A stretch of DNA of 64,000 nt, from NCBI RefSeq assembly GCF_023168165.1, contig NZ_BQYJ01000004.1, positions 62,001 through 126,000 of the forward strand, written 5' to 3'. Position numbers and translations under genes: made by a program. Below are positions 51,734-60,282 of the stretch, one piece after another. Position 1 is the stretch's first letter, and each line of letters opens with the position of its first letter. Source of the stretch: Niallia sp. NCCP-28. Its GTDB lineage: Bacteria > Bacillota > Bacilli > Bacillales > Cytobacillaceae. The notes under the pieces are model-generated. The model was not told the DNA's origin and ran no database searches. It worked only from the letters and a program-made list of their open reading frames with translations.

Positions 51734-52012
51734 CCTAATTCCCTCCATTTATCTTTATAGTGGAAACTCACTACAGACTTACAAAGTTAGTATGGATATA
51801 ACTCCTTCAAATTATGAAACAATATTTCACTTCAACCTTTTTTGACATTTCATATATTGCTCCTGCTGCATATCCTCTAAGAAAAAATTTGTTTTATTTT
51901 TTCATTTTTGCTTCCTTTTCGCCTTACTTTGAATCAAATTTTCCAAAATAGCTATTTTTCGACAAAAGTCTTATTTCCCCAGCATATTTTTCCCATAAGC
52001 AGCTGCAACCTA
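51734..52012. other. Gene-free stretch between small gene and copA terminator
   Basis: No convincing frame was seen. It contains the presumed promoter of the small NQWA protein gene. Confidence 0.35.
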
Positions 52013-52047
52013 AAAAAACTGCCAATAATAACGAATCAACATTGGCA
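52013..52047 (-). terminator. Terminator of the copper-efflux operon
   Basis: TGCCAAT (52020-52026) pairs with ATTGGCA (52041-52047), with a T7 run on the minus strand. Confidence 0.8.
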
Positions 52048-52076
52048 ATTTCCTTTGTTCTTTAAAAATTATCCTT

Positions 52077-54521
52077 TTACAATTTTACTCTTTGCAGTCG
52101 AAGTGCATTTAATACAACAGAAACCGAGCTGAATGCCATTGCGGCCCCTGCAAGCCATGGCGCTAAAAAACCGAACGCTGCAAATGGAATGCCAAACACA
52201 TTATAAGCAAATGCCCAAAATAAATTTTGCTTAATATTTGTCATTGTTTTTTTACTTAAAACAATACTATCTGCAACACTATTTAAATCTCCTTTCATTA
52301 AAGTAATATCGCTAGCTTCCATTGCAATATCGGTTCCTGTTCCAATTGCCATGCCGATATCTGCTAATGCAAGTGCTGGAGCGTCGTTAATGCCATCCCC
52401 AACCATTGCAATTATCTTTCCTTGCTTTTGCAGTTTTTTCACTTCATTTGCTTTTCCTTCTGGAAGCACTTCTGCAATCACCTGGTCAATCCCAGCTTCT
52501 TTTGCAATAGCTTTTGCTGTTCGTTGATTGTCGCCAGTAATCATAATTACTTCCAATCCAAGTTTTTTCAATCTATTGATGCTTTCTTTCGACGTCTCTT
52601 TTATCGTATCTGCTACCGCAAGCATTCCTGCATACTCTCCGTCAAAAGCGGCAAGCATCACTGTTTTGCCTTGCTCCTCTAATGCTTCCATCTCCGTTTG
52701 GATCATTGAAATATTGACCTCATTTAACTCCATTAACTTACGTGTACCAACTAGCACTGATTGCTGATCTACTGTTGCTTTAATTCCAAAACCAGGAATA
52801 GACTCAAATAAAGATACATCTAGCATAGAGATATTTTTTTCTGCCATACCATTGACCATAGCCCTTGCAAGTGGATGTTCCGATTGATTTTCTGCTGATG
52901 CAACTAATGCTAAAAATCGCTTTTCTTCATAATTGGTTCTAATATCCGTTAAAACTGGCTGACCATTTGTAACAGTGCCTGTTTTATCTAATAAAACGGT
53001 TTGGACTTTATGTGTCATTTCCAGATATTCTCCACCTTTAAAAAGGATGCCATACTCTGCCCCACGTCCAGATCCAGCCATTATGGATGTGGGAGTTGCT
53101 AGCCCTAGTGCACATGGGCAAGCAATGACTAGTACAGCTATTAAATTTTCTAAGGCGGCAGCAAAATGAAATGGATCTACTGCAAAATACCATATGCAGA
53201 AAGTAAAAATGGCTAAAGCAACAACAACTGGCACAAAAATTCCGGAAATTTTATCAGCAAGACGCTGTATGGGCGCTTTGGAACCTTGTGCTTCTTCTAC
53301 TACTTTAATAATTTGCGAAAGCGCCGTTTCTTTTCCAACCTTTGTTGCTTTTACTTTTAAGAATCCATTTTTATTGATGGTAGAGCCAATCACTAAATCA
53401 AAGGCCTTTTTGTCGACTGGTATGCTTTCCCCTGTAATCATGGACTCATCTACGGCCGATATTCCTTCTAGTATTTCACCATCAACGGGTATTTTTTCCC
53501 CTGGTTTAACTGATACGATATCATGTACTTTAACTTCTTCTAGGGGAATGACAACTTCTTTTCCATCTCGCCATACTGTTGCTGTTTTTGCCTGCAATCC
53601 GATTAACTTTTTGATGGCTTCCGATGATTTCCCCTTTGCTTTTGCTTCTAATAATTTTCCTAAAATAATTAATGTAATCAGTACAGCACTTGTTTCAAAA
53701 TAAAGTCCTTCTATATGTCCATGATGGCCTATCGATTGAATAGCTAAAAATAAACTATAAAAATAGGCTGCTGATGTGCCTAATACAACAAGTACATCCA
53801 TATTGGCACTAAAGTTTTTTAATGCTTTATATGCACCAATATAAAATTGTTTTCCGATAATAAATTGAACAGGTGTGGCAAGAGCAAATTGAAACCATGC
53901 ATTCATAAAAATTTCTGGAATATACAAAAAGGATGTAAACTGAAAATGACCAACCATTGTCCATAATAGCGGCAAGGATAAAATGGAAGAAAAGATAAAT
54001 TTTCTCTTCTGCTTTCTAAATGTTTTCTCACGATAATCATCTGTTTCCCTATCATTTTTCGCATTGCTAATGGTTGCACCAAACCCAAGTTTTTCTATCT
54101 TTTCTATCATCTCTTTTTGTGAAACAATGGACGGAATATAATCAATGATTGCTTTTTCCAGCGCTAAGTTAACAGATGCGCCATTAACTCCTGCTACTTT
54201 TTTTAATCCCTTTTCAATACGGCTTGCGCAAGCAGCACAACTCATTCCTGTTATTGCAAGTTCTGCTTTTTCTTGCCTTACCCCATAACCTAAACCTTCT
54301 ACTTTTGATTGAATGTCCAAAGGCGTTAGCAAATCTTCTCTATAGTAAATGGTTGCTTTTTCCAAAGCTAAATTTACATTAGCTTCTGTTACTCCATCCA
54401 TTTTTTTTAATCCTTTTTCAATTCGATTTGCGCAGGCTGCACAAGTCATCCCAATAATTTCAAATTGGCTTTCTTTTACTGGCAGCTCCATTTGAGGGGC
54501 TGCATGATCTTTTTCACTCAT
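52077..54521 (-). CDS. copA: Copper-exporting P1B-type ATPase
   Basis: A membrane Cu(I) efflux pump of 814 residues from the ATG at 54521 (AGGAG at 8 nt). Two N-terminal metal-binding domains each carry GMTCAACANRIEKG or GMSCAACASRIEKG. The membrane CPC motif is VIACPCALGLATP, the phosphorylation site is LLDKTGTVTNGQ, the conserved HP is in SEHPLA, and the hinge is VGDGINDAPALA. It is the third gene of csoR-copZ-copA and also has its own CsoR operator immediately upstream, as in B. subtilis. CopZ would deliver copper to it. Confidence 0.95.
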   Translation of the reverse strand: MSEKDHAAPQMELPVKESQFEIIGMTCAACANRIEKGLKKMDGVTEANVNLALEKATIYYREDLLTPLDIQSKVEGLGYGVRQEKAELAITGMSCAACASRIEKGLKKVAGVNGASVNLALEKAIIDYIPSIVSQKEMIEKIEKLGFGATISNAKNDRETDDYREKTFRKQKRKFIFSSILSLPLLWTMVGHFQFTSFLYIPEIFMNAWFQFALATPVQFIIGKQFYIGAYKALKNFSANMDVLVVLGTSAAYFYSLFLAIQSIGHHGHIEGLYFETSAVLITLIILGKLLEAKAKGKSSEAIKKLIGLQAKTATVWRDGKEVVIPLEEVKVHDIVSVKPGEKIPVDGEILEGISAVDESMITGESIPVDKKAFDLVIGSTINKNGFLKVKATKVGKETALSQIIKVVEEAQGSKAPIQRLADKISGIFVPVVVALAIFTFCIWYFAVDPFHFAAALENLIAVLVIACPCALGLATPTSIMAGSGRGAEYGILFKGGEYLEMTHKVQTVLLDKTGTVTNGQPVLTDIRTNYEEKRFLALVASAENQSEHPLARAMVNGMAEKNISMLDVSLFESIPGFGIKATVDQQSVLVGTRKLMELNEVNISMIQTEMEALEEQGKTVMLAAFDGEYAGMLAVADTIKETSKESINRLKKLGLEVIMITGDNQRTAKAIAKEAGIDQVIAEVLPEGKANEVKKLQKQGKIIAMVGDGINDAPALALADIGMAIGTGTDIAMEASDITLMKGDLNSVADSIVLSKKTMTNIKQNLFWAFAYNVFGIPFAAFGFLAPWLAGAAMAFSSVSVVLNALRLQRVKL

Positions 54522-54534
54522 CACTAACACTCCT

Positions 54535-54553
54535 TATACCTATACGGGGTATA
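54535..54553 (-). promoter_or_regulatory. CsoR operator upstream of copA
   Basis: ATACC-N5-GGGGTAT (54536-54552) has the same pattern and spacing as the site before csoR at 55210-55226. G/C tracts flanked by TA are typical CsoR sites. Confidence 0.7.
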
Positions 54554-54619
54554 TAATCATTAAAAAAGAAAGAGGACTCCATATCATCGTATGCAAAAAA
54601 AGCCCCCTTCCTTTTTCAT

Positions 54620-54826
54620 TTACTTTACATCATAGCCTTGATCATCAATAGTTTCCTTGATTGATTCTACACTCAATTCTTTTTCATTAAACTCTACATC
54701 AACAAATCCATTTTCCAAATTAACTTTTACTGCTTTTACACCTGCAAGTTCACCTACACTGCTTTCTACTGCTTTTACACAATGCCCGCATGACATTCCT
54801 TCTACTTTTAATGTTATTTTTTCCAT
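54620..54826 (-). CDS. copZ: Copper chaperone
   Basis: A 68-residue ferredoxin-like HMA protein that binds Cu(I) through two cysteines and hands it to CopA. The metal loop is EGMSCGHCVKAVESS near residue 9. The start is the ATG at 54826 with AGAGGTG upstream. The open frame extends three codons further back without support. It sits 12 nt after csoR in the same transcript. Confidence 0.92.
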   Translation of the reverse strand: MEKITLKVEGMSCGHCVKAVESSVGELAGVKAVKVNLENGFVDVEFNEKELSVESIKETIDDQGYDVK

Positions 54827-54838
54827 ATTTAACACCTC

Positions 54839-55180
54839 TTATTTTTTCATTAATCTTTGAATAGTAGTCAATACTTCATCGACTACTTCCATATCGCCTT
54901 CTTGAATGCGATCCACTACACAATTTCGCAAATGTCCCTCCAATAAAATTTTAGCTACACTATTTAAAGCAGATTGTGTGGCAGCTATTTGTGTAATGAC
55001 ATCATCACAATACGTATCTTTTTCAATTAGCCCCTTAATGCCCCTTATTTGACCTTCCACTCTATTTAAACGAGTAACTAAGTTTTTTTTGACTAAATCA
55101 GAATGATGGCTTTTCCTTTCAGAAACAGTGTGGCAATGTGCTTCTTTTTCCTCAGCCGCCGCTCGCTCTTTTTTCTCCAT
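54839..55180 (-). CDS. csoR: Copper-sensing transcriptional repressor
   Basis: A 113-residue all-helical tetrameric repressor. The copper ligands are the conserved Cys in DTYCDDVITQ, and His and Cys in LEGHLRNCV, with the family motif TRLNRVEGQIRGIKGLIE before them. An extra N-terminal tail with HCH and HH residues precedes the core. It heads the csoR-copZ-copA operon and should release the operator when Cu(I) binds. Confidence 0.93.
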   Translation of the reverse strand: MEKKERAAAEEKEAHCHTVSERKSHHSDLVKKNLVTRLNRVEGQIRGIKGLIEKDTYCDDVITQIAATQSALNSVAKILLEGHLRNCVVDRIQEGDMEVVDEVLTTIQRLMKK

Positions 55181-55209
55181 TACACCACTCCTTTTAATAA
55201 AATCCTAAC

Positions 55210-55226
55210 ATACCTACTAGGGGTAT
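55210..55226 (-). promoter_or_regulatory. CsoR operator upstream of csoR
   Basis: ATACC-TACTA-GGGGTAT lies 30 nt before the csoR start codon and repeats the copA operator pattern exactly except for the spacer. Confidence 0.7.
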
Positions 55227-55269
55227 ATCAAGATTTTAATATTGAATACTTTGTGACAATCTCCTTCTT

Positions 55270-55534
55270 TTAAAAAAATGATTCTGCAATTAAAGAATCG
55301 GAATCAACTTTATCTTCCAAAAGATATAGATTGCAAAGAATCATAACTTCTTCTGTTTGATACTGTTCTTGTAAACAAAGCAATTCTTTCCCCTAACTTT
55401 TCTTTGGTTCCAATAATCATTCGCTTTCCATTTTCTTTCCGTATTCTTTTCTCTAATTTCACTTTGTTTTGCAATGTTGTTCTTGCAGTAGATGCGTTGC
55501 TAATAACGGACTGATCGAGCACATTAAGTTTCAA
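55270..55534 (-). pseudogene. Relic of an LLM-class flavin monooxygenase
   Basis: The first residues, LKLNVLDQSVISNASTARTTLQ, match the N-terminus of luciferase-like (LLM) flavin monooxygenases (MKLSVLDQSPIS-type). Within 20 codons the frame jumps to the C-terminal region RMIIGTKEKLGERI. After a one-base shift it continues as QEQYQTEEVMILCNLYLLED to a stop at 55270. About 250 residues of barrel core are missing. It is an internally deleted, frameshifted remnant, so the 74-codon open frame is not a functional gene. Confidence 0.7.
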
Positions 55535-55568
55535 CTAATTTAATTATCTTCTTCCCTTTCTATACGTG

Positions 55569-55587
55569 GTGTATGATAATGATACAC
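55569..55587. promoter_or_regulatory. Palindrome before the LLM relic
   Basis: GTGTAT-N7-ATACAC, probably the operator of the decayed monooxygenase gene. The regulator is unknown. Confidence 0.4.
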
Positions 55588-55674
55588 TACTACTTCAGCT
55601 ATTATCCAAATCAGATATTGTTAAAACAGAAGTCCCACCGAGCATCTCCTTAAATCGTTGGCAATTATCAACAT

Positions 55675-55706
55675 AAAAAAGGAATCAGTTAAGCTAACTG
55701 ATTTCC
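55675..55706 (-). terminator. Terminator of the MerR/TipAS gene
   Basis: GGAATCAGTTA pairs with TAACTGATTTCC, with a T6 run on the minus strand. Confidence 0.85.
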
Positions 55707-55727
55707 TCCTTAAATTTCTTCCATCTA

Positions 55728-56492
55728 TTATTTCTTCATTCCTGTGTAAATATAAATAGCATCTCGTAAAAATTCTGCACTGCCGGACTGCTTTTTATCA
55801 TAATAGGCTGCAAACCTTTCATCATCCACGTACATTTGCGCCAAATTTGCATGTGCTTCCTTGGTATATGCACTCCAAGAGAATAGAAGCCATTGTTTAT
55901 GCAGATCTGCTGTCTTTTGTGCGATATCGCTAGCAGGATCTCCTGTTTTAAAAGCTTCTGCCAATGTATCCAGCAATTCTTTTTCTAGATTTATCATCTT
56001 TTTATAGTTTGCCTCTGACATATTCCTAAATTTTGCATTTGCTTGATCAACGGTTTCATCTCCATATTTTTCGCGGATTTCTTTTCCGTATTTTTTTTCA
56101 TTTTCTTCTATTTTACTTTGTTTAAATCCCTCAAACTTTTCTTTATTGCTCATATTTATTCTCCCTTCTGATCTTGCGATAGTTTTCTCTACATTCTCTA
56201 TCAATGCATCTAATTGTGTGCGCTTTTCTAAAAGTTTTACTCGATGATCCAAAAGCGCTTCCTTTACATTAAAGGCAGAAGACATAATAATGCTTTTGAT
56301 CACCTCAAGACTAACACCTAACTCTCTATAAAATAAAATCTGCTGCAATCGGTCCACTTCTTCTTCTCCATATATTCGATATCCAGATGAATTAATTCTG
56401 AATGGCTTAAGAATACCAATTTCGTCATAGTATCGTAATGTTCTTGAACTTACTCCCGCTAATTTAGCAAGACTTCGGACAGTATATTCCAC
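55728..56492 (-). CDS. MerR-family regulator with TipAS-type effector domain
   Basis: A 254-residue activator. The N-terminal MerR domain (about 1-70) has YTVRSLAKLAGVSSRTLRYYDEIGILKP. A coiled-coil dimerisation helix (about 75-110) and a C-terminal TipAS antibiotic-recognition domain (about 140-254) follow. It resembles B. subtilis Mta, which activates multidrug efflux genes including its own. A GTG start at 56492 follows AAGGAGGTGAGGCA. Its promoter has the 19-bp MerR spacer and a palindrome, consistent with autoactivation. The drug ligand and other targets are unknown. Confidence 0.88.
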   Translation of the reverse strand: MEYTVRSLAKLAGVSSRTLRYYDEIGILKPFRINSSGYRIYGEEEVDRLQQILFYRELGVSLEVIKSIIMSSAFNVKEALLDHRVKLLEKRTQLDALIENVEKTIARSEGRINMSNKEKFEGFKQSKIEENEKKYGKEIREKYGDETVDQANAKFRNMSEANYKKMINLEKELLDTLAEAFKTGDPASDIAQKTADLHKQWLLFSWSAYTKEAHANLAQMYVDDERFAAYYDKKQSGSAEFLRDAIYIYTGMKK

Positions 56493-56514
56493 TGCCTCAC
56501 CTCCTTATAGCTAC

Positions 56515-56545
56515 ATAATAAAGGTTAACGCAACGTTAATGTAAA
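56515..56545 (-). promoter_or_regulatory. MerR-type 19-bp-spacer promoter with palindromic operator
   Basis: On the minus strand TTTACA (plus 56540-56545) and TATTAT (plus 56515-56520) are separated by 19 nt instead of 17. The spacer contains the palindrome TTAACG-CAA-CGTTAA (56525-56539). This is the hallmark of promoters twisted into register by MerR proteins. Confidence 0.8.
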
Positions 56546-56895
56546 TAGGTTTTTATATAATAATTTTCATTTCTTTTATATTAAAAAATCGAGTAACTTT
56601 CCAACAGGTATTTATTTGATAATTCCAAAAAAACAGGATAATCCCAGCTATAATTGTGTATAATAAAAGGAGAAAGAACTTTTCTTTTTTACCCTCATTA
56701 GCAAAATCCTTCCAAAACAAATTTTCAAAATTATTTATTTTTCATTCCGTTGGTTTTCAGCCATTATTTCCATCATTCATATTTATGGATGCGCCCATTT
56801 TTAAACCAAGCTTTGACTCTCAGCTTGTAGAATAATTTTCATTGGATAAAAATGATCAATGTTTCCATAATAAAAGGAAAAGAAGGGAGAATATC
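56546..56895. other. Gene-free stretch
   Basis: AT-rich and without a convincing frame or hairpin. The promoter of the small acidic protein gene is expected here (for example TATAATAAAAGG near 56660 could serve). Confidence 0.35.
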
Positions 56896-57027
56896 ATGTT
56901 TCCAGAAAAAAATGATATCATTTCAGATGAGTTTTTAGATAAGGTTGCAAAAGAGATTAATGAAATATATGGATGGCATACAAAACTTCAAACCGAAGAG
57001 GACTTAGAAGAAGAAAAGGAAAACTAA
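56896..57027 (+). CDS. Small acidic protein, unknown function
   Basis: A 43-residue frame from an ATG preceded by AAGGGAG. The composition is strongly acidic, with a C-terminal run EEDLEEEKEN and a predicted amphipathic helix around DEFLDKVAKEINEIYG. The frame is open 18 codons further upstream but without a ribosome-binding site. There are no cysteines, membrane segments or known motifs. It is convergent with the 2-hydroxyacid dehydrogenase gene and shares a hairpin terminator with it. Confidence 0.5.
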   Translation: MFPEKNDIISDEFLDKVAKEINEIYGWHTKLQTEEDLEEEKEN

Positions 57028-57054
57028 CTATATGAAAGCAAATTTTCCTTTTCC
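57013..57054. terminator. Hairpin between small acidic gene and dehydrogenase gene
   Basis: AAGGAAAA pairs with TTTTCCTT across a 20-nt loop, with T-rich sequence following. Confidence 0.45.
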
Positions 57055-57060
57055 TTATTT

Positions 57061-58023
57061 TTATACTACAACATGCTTTGGTCTTTCATTATTTAATGCT
57101 GCAAGTAAATTTTCTGCAGCTAATTTGGCCATCTTTAAGCGGGTGTTGATGCTTGCACTCCCAATATGAGGAAGAGCAACTACATTATTAAGAGATAAAA
57201 GCGGATGATTTAATGAAAGCGGCTCCTCTTTAAAAACATCTAGACCTGCTGCCCAAATTTGTTTTTTTAATAAAGCCTGATATAAATCTGCTTCATTGAC
57301 AATACTGCCTCTAGCTGTATTAATAAGTATCGCTGTCTCTTTCATCATCCTCAGTTCTTTTGCTGCTATTAAATTTTCTGTTTCTTTGGTATATGGAGTC
57401 ATAATGCAAACAAAATCGGATTTTTTTAATAAGTATTCTAATTCCACATATTGCATATCAAGCTCTTTCTCTAAGTCCGACTTTTGGCTGCGATTATAAT
57501 ATAAAATATTCATATCAAAACCTTTGGCTCTTTTTGCTAATGAAGCGCCAATTCTTCCCATGCCAATAATGCCAATCGTTGCTCCAAAAATATCTTGTCC
57601 CGTCAATTGCATCGGAGACCATGTTTGCCATTCTCCATTTTTCAGATAATCGCTTGCTTCTACTAGTCTTCGGGCTGTTGACATAAGAAGAGCGAATGTT
57701 AAATCTGCAGTAGTTTCTGTTAAAACTCCAGGTGTATTCGTTACGGTAATTCCAAGATTCTCAGCTGCCTGTATATCAATATTATTATAACCAACTGCCA
57801 TATTGCTGATTACTTTTAAATTTTTCGCTTTTTCCAATAAAGCTCTATCAATATTTTCTGTTAACAGGCAAAAAAGTCCATCCACTTCTTTAATTTCCTT
57901 TTCTAATACTTCATAAGGAACTGGAACATCCTCTTCCTGCCACATTTTAATGCTGCATGTACTCTCTATTTGCGCAATAATCTCCTGAGGCAATTTTCTT
58001 GTGATAAATACTTTCGGCTTCAC
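57061..58023 (-). CDS. D-isomer-specific 2-hydroxyacid dehydrogenase (glyoxylate/hydroxypyruvate reductase type)
   Basis: A 320-residue NAD(P)H-dependent reductase. The nucleotide loop is GIIGMGRIGASLAKRAKGFD near residue 152. The catalytic arginine lies in NTARGSIV, the glutamate in DVFKEEP, and the histidine in LPHIGSAS. GTG at 58023 (KPKVFIT) is 8 nt from GGAG and is preferred over the GTG at 58032, which overlaps that site. It resembles glyoxylate reductase GyaR and B. subtilis YvcT (a 2-ketogluconate reductase). Reducing glyoxylate would reverse the GlcDF reaction encoded at 35-38 kb, but they are not linked. Confidence 0.86.
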   Translation of the reverse strand: MKPKVFITRKLPQEIIAQIESTCSIKMWQEEDVPVPYEVLEKEIKEVDGLFCLLTENIDRALLEKAKNLKVISNMAVGYNNIDIQAAENLGITVTNTPGVLTETTADLTFALLMSTARRLVEASDYLKNGEWQTWSPMQLTGQDIFGATIGIIGMGRIGASLAKRAKGFDMNILYYNRSQKSDLEKELDMQYVELEYLLKKSDFVCIMTPYTKETENLIAAKELRMMKETAILINTARGSIVNEADLYQALLKKQIWAAGLDVFKEEPLSLNHPLLSLNNVVALPHIGSASINTRLKMAKLAAENLLAALNNERPKHVVV

Positions 58024-58032
58024 CTCTACCAC

Positions 58033-58337
58033 TCCTTTGCATCATTTATATTGATACTAACTGCTGCATTCTATTTCTAGCTTCCTAGTTTATTATAAAG
58101 GAAAAAATCATCTTCTAGTAAATCAAAAGAGCATTATAGTACTTTTTAATATACTGGAAGAAGTAATAACTTTGATAATAAAGAAGGGAAAATTTCCTTT
58201 TCTATGCCTTCCTCTTTTTTTCAGAAAGGCTCTTGTTAAATGTTCCAGTTGATTACAGCGAGACTCTTCGTTTTTTGCAGGCAATCCGGTATTACGCCTT
58301 CTGCTGAAATCAACAATAGAGTATTAACTCTTCCTTA
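58033..58337. other. Gene-free stretch with possible repeat remnant
   Basis: No gene was seen. GTTGATTACAGC (about 58252) and GCTGAAATCAAC (about 58304-58315) form inverted arms like the ends of the common Bacillus intergenic repeat, with a decayed interior (CGAGACTCTTCG...TGCAGGC). Confidence 0.35.
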
Positions 58338-58366
58338 TAAAAAAGATGGCCTTTAAAAAGCCATCT
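58338..58366 (-). terminator. Terminator downstream of the second ABC exporter operon
   Basis: AGATGGC (58344-58350) pairs with GCCATCT (58360-58366), followed on the minus strand by TTTTTTATAAGG. Confidence 0.7.
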
Positions 58367-58384
58367 CCCTTTTATATTATATAA

Positions 58385-58470
58385 TTACTCTACTATTTCT
58401 CCATTCGAAGCAATGACTTCTTTATACCAATCAACCCCTTTTTCTTATAATATTTTCAAACTTTCCGCCA
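58385..58470 (-). pseudogene. C-terminal relic of a GH1 (6-phospho-)beta-glucosidase
   Basis: On the minus strand GVDWYKEVIASNGEIVE followed by a stop matches the C-terminus of GH1 enzymes (KKSFxWYKxVIASNGE). Nothing recognisable precedes it. The ABC exporter gene ends 30 nt upstream. Only about 20 codons survive. Confidence 0.55.
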
Positions 58471-58500
58471 GAACTTAATAAAAGGTTTTAGCACGATTTT

Positions 58501-60282
58501 TTAACCTGCCGCATGTGCTGCATATTGAGACTTATATAATTTCCAATAAGCTCCTTTTCTTTTTATCAATTCCTCATGAGTGCCTTCTTCTATAATCCTT
58601 CCTTTTTCAATATAGAGAATCCGTGATGCATTTTGAATAGTCGATAATCTGTGAGCAATAATAAAAGATGTTCTGTCTTTAAGCAAAGATTCAAGTCCTT
58701 TTTGAAGAGCTATTTCTGTTTCCGTATCAATAGAAGATGTCGCTTCATCTAGAATGAGTATACGAGGATTCGCTAATAATGTTCTGGCAAATGAAATCAA
58801 TTGTCTTTGCCCTGCCGATAATCTTGCTCCTCTCTCATTCACTTCTGTTTGATACCCTTCTTTTAATCTCCTAATAAAGGAATCTGCCTGCACAGCCTTT
58901 GCTGCATTTATCACTTCCTTATCTGTAGCATCCAAGCGTCCATAACGAATATTATCCATAATAGATCCTGAAAAAATAAATGGATCTTGAAGCATAATTC
59001 CCATTTGTTTTCTTAAAGAAGGTATTGTTACAGATTTTATATCTACTCCATCTATTTTTATGTAGCCGCTGTTTAAATCATAAAAACGGCTGATCAAATT
59101 AATAATGGATGTTTTTCCAGAGCCCGTAGCGCCGACTAAAGCAATTGTCTCACCTGGATTCACATGAAAATCGATATCCTTTAACACCCTGTCTGCCCCT
59201 TCATAGCCAAAATCTACATGCTCAAATTCTACCTTCCCATTAACAGGAGGCAATTCACGGTCATTAGGATTATTTAGAACTGTTGGTTTTTCATCCATCA
59301 TTTCAAAAATTCTTTCCAAGTATGCCATTGCATTAATGATGGCATTGTAAAAATTACCTATATTAGATAAAGGAGTCCAAAACATCCAAATATATCCTAT
59401 AAATGCTACTAAAGCTCCAACTGTAACACCTTGACCTATCATCGAAATTCCCACTATATAAATGAAAGAAACAGTAAGAACAGAGATATTCTCAATGGAG
59501 GGCCAAAGCAAAAATTGAATGCGTACAGCTTTCATCCAAGAATTTTTATATCCTTTTGAAACTTCCATAAAAATTTTTTCATTTTCATCTTCTCGAGCAA
59601 ACGCCTGTGTTACCTTTATTCCATTAATACTCTCATGTATATAGGCATTCATATTGGACTGCTTATTGCTTAAATCTTGCCATGCCCTTCGCTGGGCATT
59701 TTTAATCAAGAAAATGATTGCCGCAAGCACTGGGAATCCAGCCATTGCAAAAATGGCAAGTTTTGGATTAATAGCAAACATAAATCCGATAATAACAATA
59801 AGACTAAATATATCTGTAATTAAATTGATGATTCCATTTGATAATAAATCACTTAGTGAATTAACGTAATTGACAATTCTTACAAGTATTTTCCCATGCG
59901 GTCTATTATCATAAAAGGAAAAAGAAAGAGACTGAATATGAGTAAATAAGTCTTTGCGGATATTCTGTATCACACTTTGCCCAATTTCAGACATCATTCT
60001 GATTCGATATTTCATGCAAACAGCAATTAAAAACAGGGCAATGACATATATTCCTGCGAGCAAAGACAGTTCTTGAACATTTTTTTCTGGTATCGCTGAG
60101 TCAATAGCATGTTTAATTAAATATGGACCTGTTAATCCAGCTGCACTAGCTAAAAGCATAATAAAAATAGTGAATATTATTTTTATTTTATATGGTTTAA
60201 TATATTGCATGAGCCGTTTTAAATGGCTATAGCTGAAAGGAGTTTCTAATTCCTCATCAACATCAAATTTATTCCGAGCCAT
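58501..60282 (-). CDS. ABC exporter half-transporter, catalytic-site subunit (second pair)
   Basis: A 593-residue exporter subunit. Six membrane helices lie between about residues 35 and 320. The nucleotide-binding domain has Walker A GATGSGKTS near residue 384, signature LSAGQRQL near 484, and Walker B ILILDEATSS near 505 with the catalytic glutamate. The ATG directly follows the stop codon of the partner gene (TAAATG), so translation is coupled. The partner has a degenerate site, giving a heterodimer like B. subtilis YknU/YknV or YheH/YheI. The substrate is unknown. No regulator lies next to it. Confidence 0.87.
   Translation of the reverse strand: MARNKFDVDEELETPFSYSHLKRLMQYIKPYKIKIIFTIFIMLLASAAGLTGPYLIKHAIDSAIPEKNVQELSLLAGIYVIALFLIAVCMKYRIRMMSEIGQSVIQNIRKDLFTHIQSLSFSFYDNRPHGKILVRIVNYVNSLSDLLSNGIINLITDIFSLIVIIGFMFAINPKLAIFAMAGFPVLAAIIFLIKNAQRRAWQDLSNKQSNMNAYIHESINGIKVTQAFAREDENEKIFMEVSKGYKNSWMKAVRIQFLLWPSIENISVLTVSFIYIVGISMIGQGVTVGALVAFIGYIWMFWTPLSNIGNFYNAIINAMAYLERIFEMMDEKPTVLNNPNDRELPPVNGKVEFEHVDFGYEGADRVLKDIDFHVNPGETIALVGATGSGKTSIINLISRFYDLNSGYIKIDGVDIKSVTIPSLRKQMGIMLQDPFIFSGSIMDNIRYGRLDATDKEVINAAKAVQADSFIRRLKEGYQTEVNERGARLSAGQRQLISFARTLLANPRILILDEATSSIDTETEIALQKGLESLLKDRTSFIIAHRLSTIQNASRILYIEKGRIIEEGTHEELIKRKGAYWKLYKSQYAAHAAG

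Noticed and set aside
53194-53703. 169-codon frame antisense to copA
   Set aside because: Antisense shadow of a well-supported P-type ATPase.
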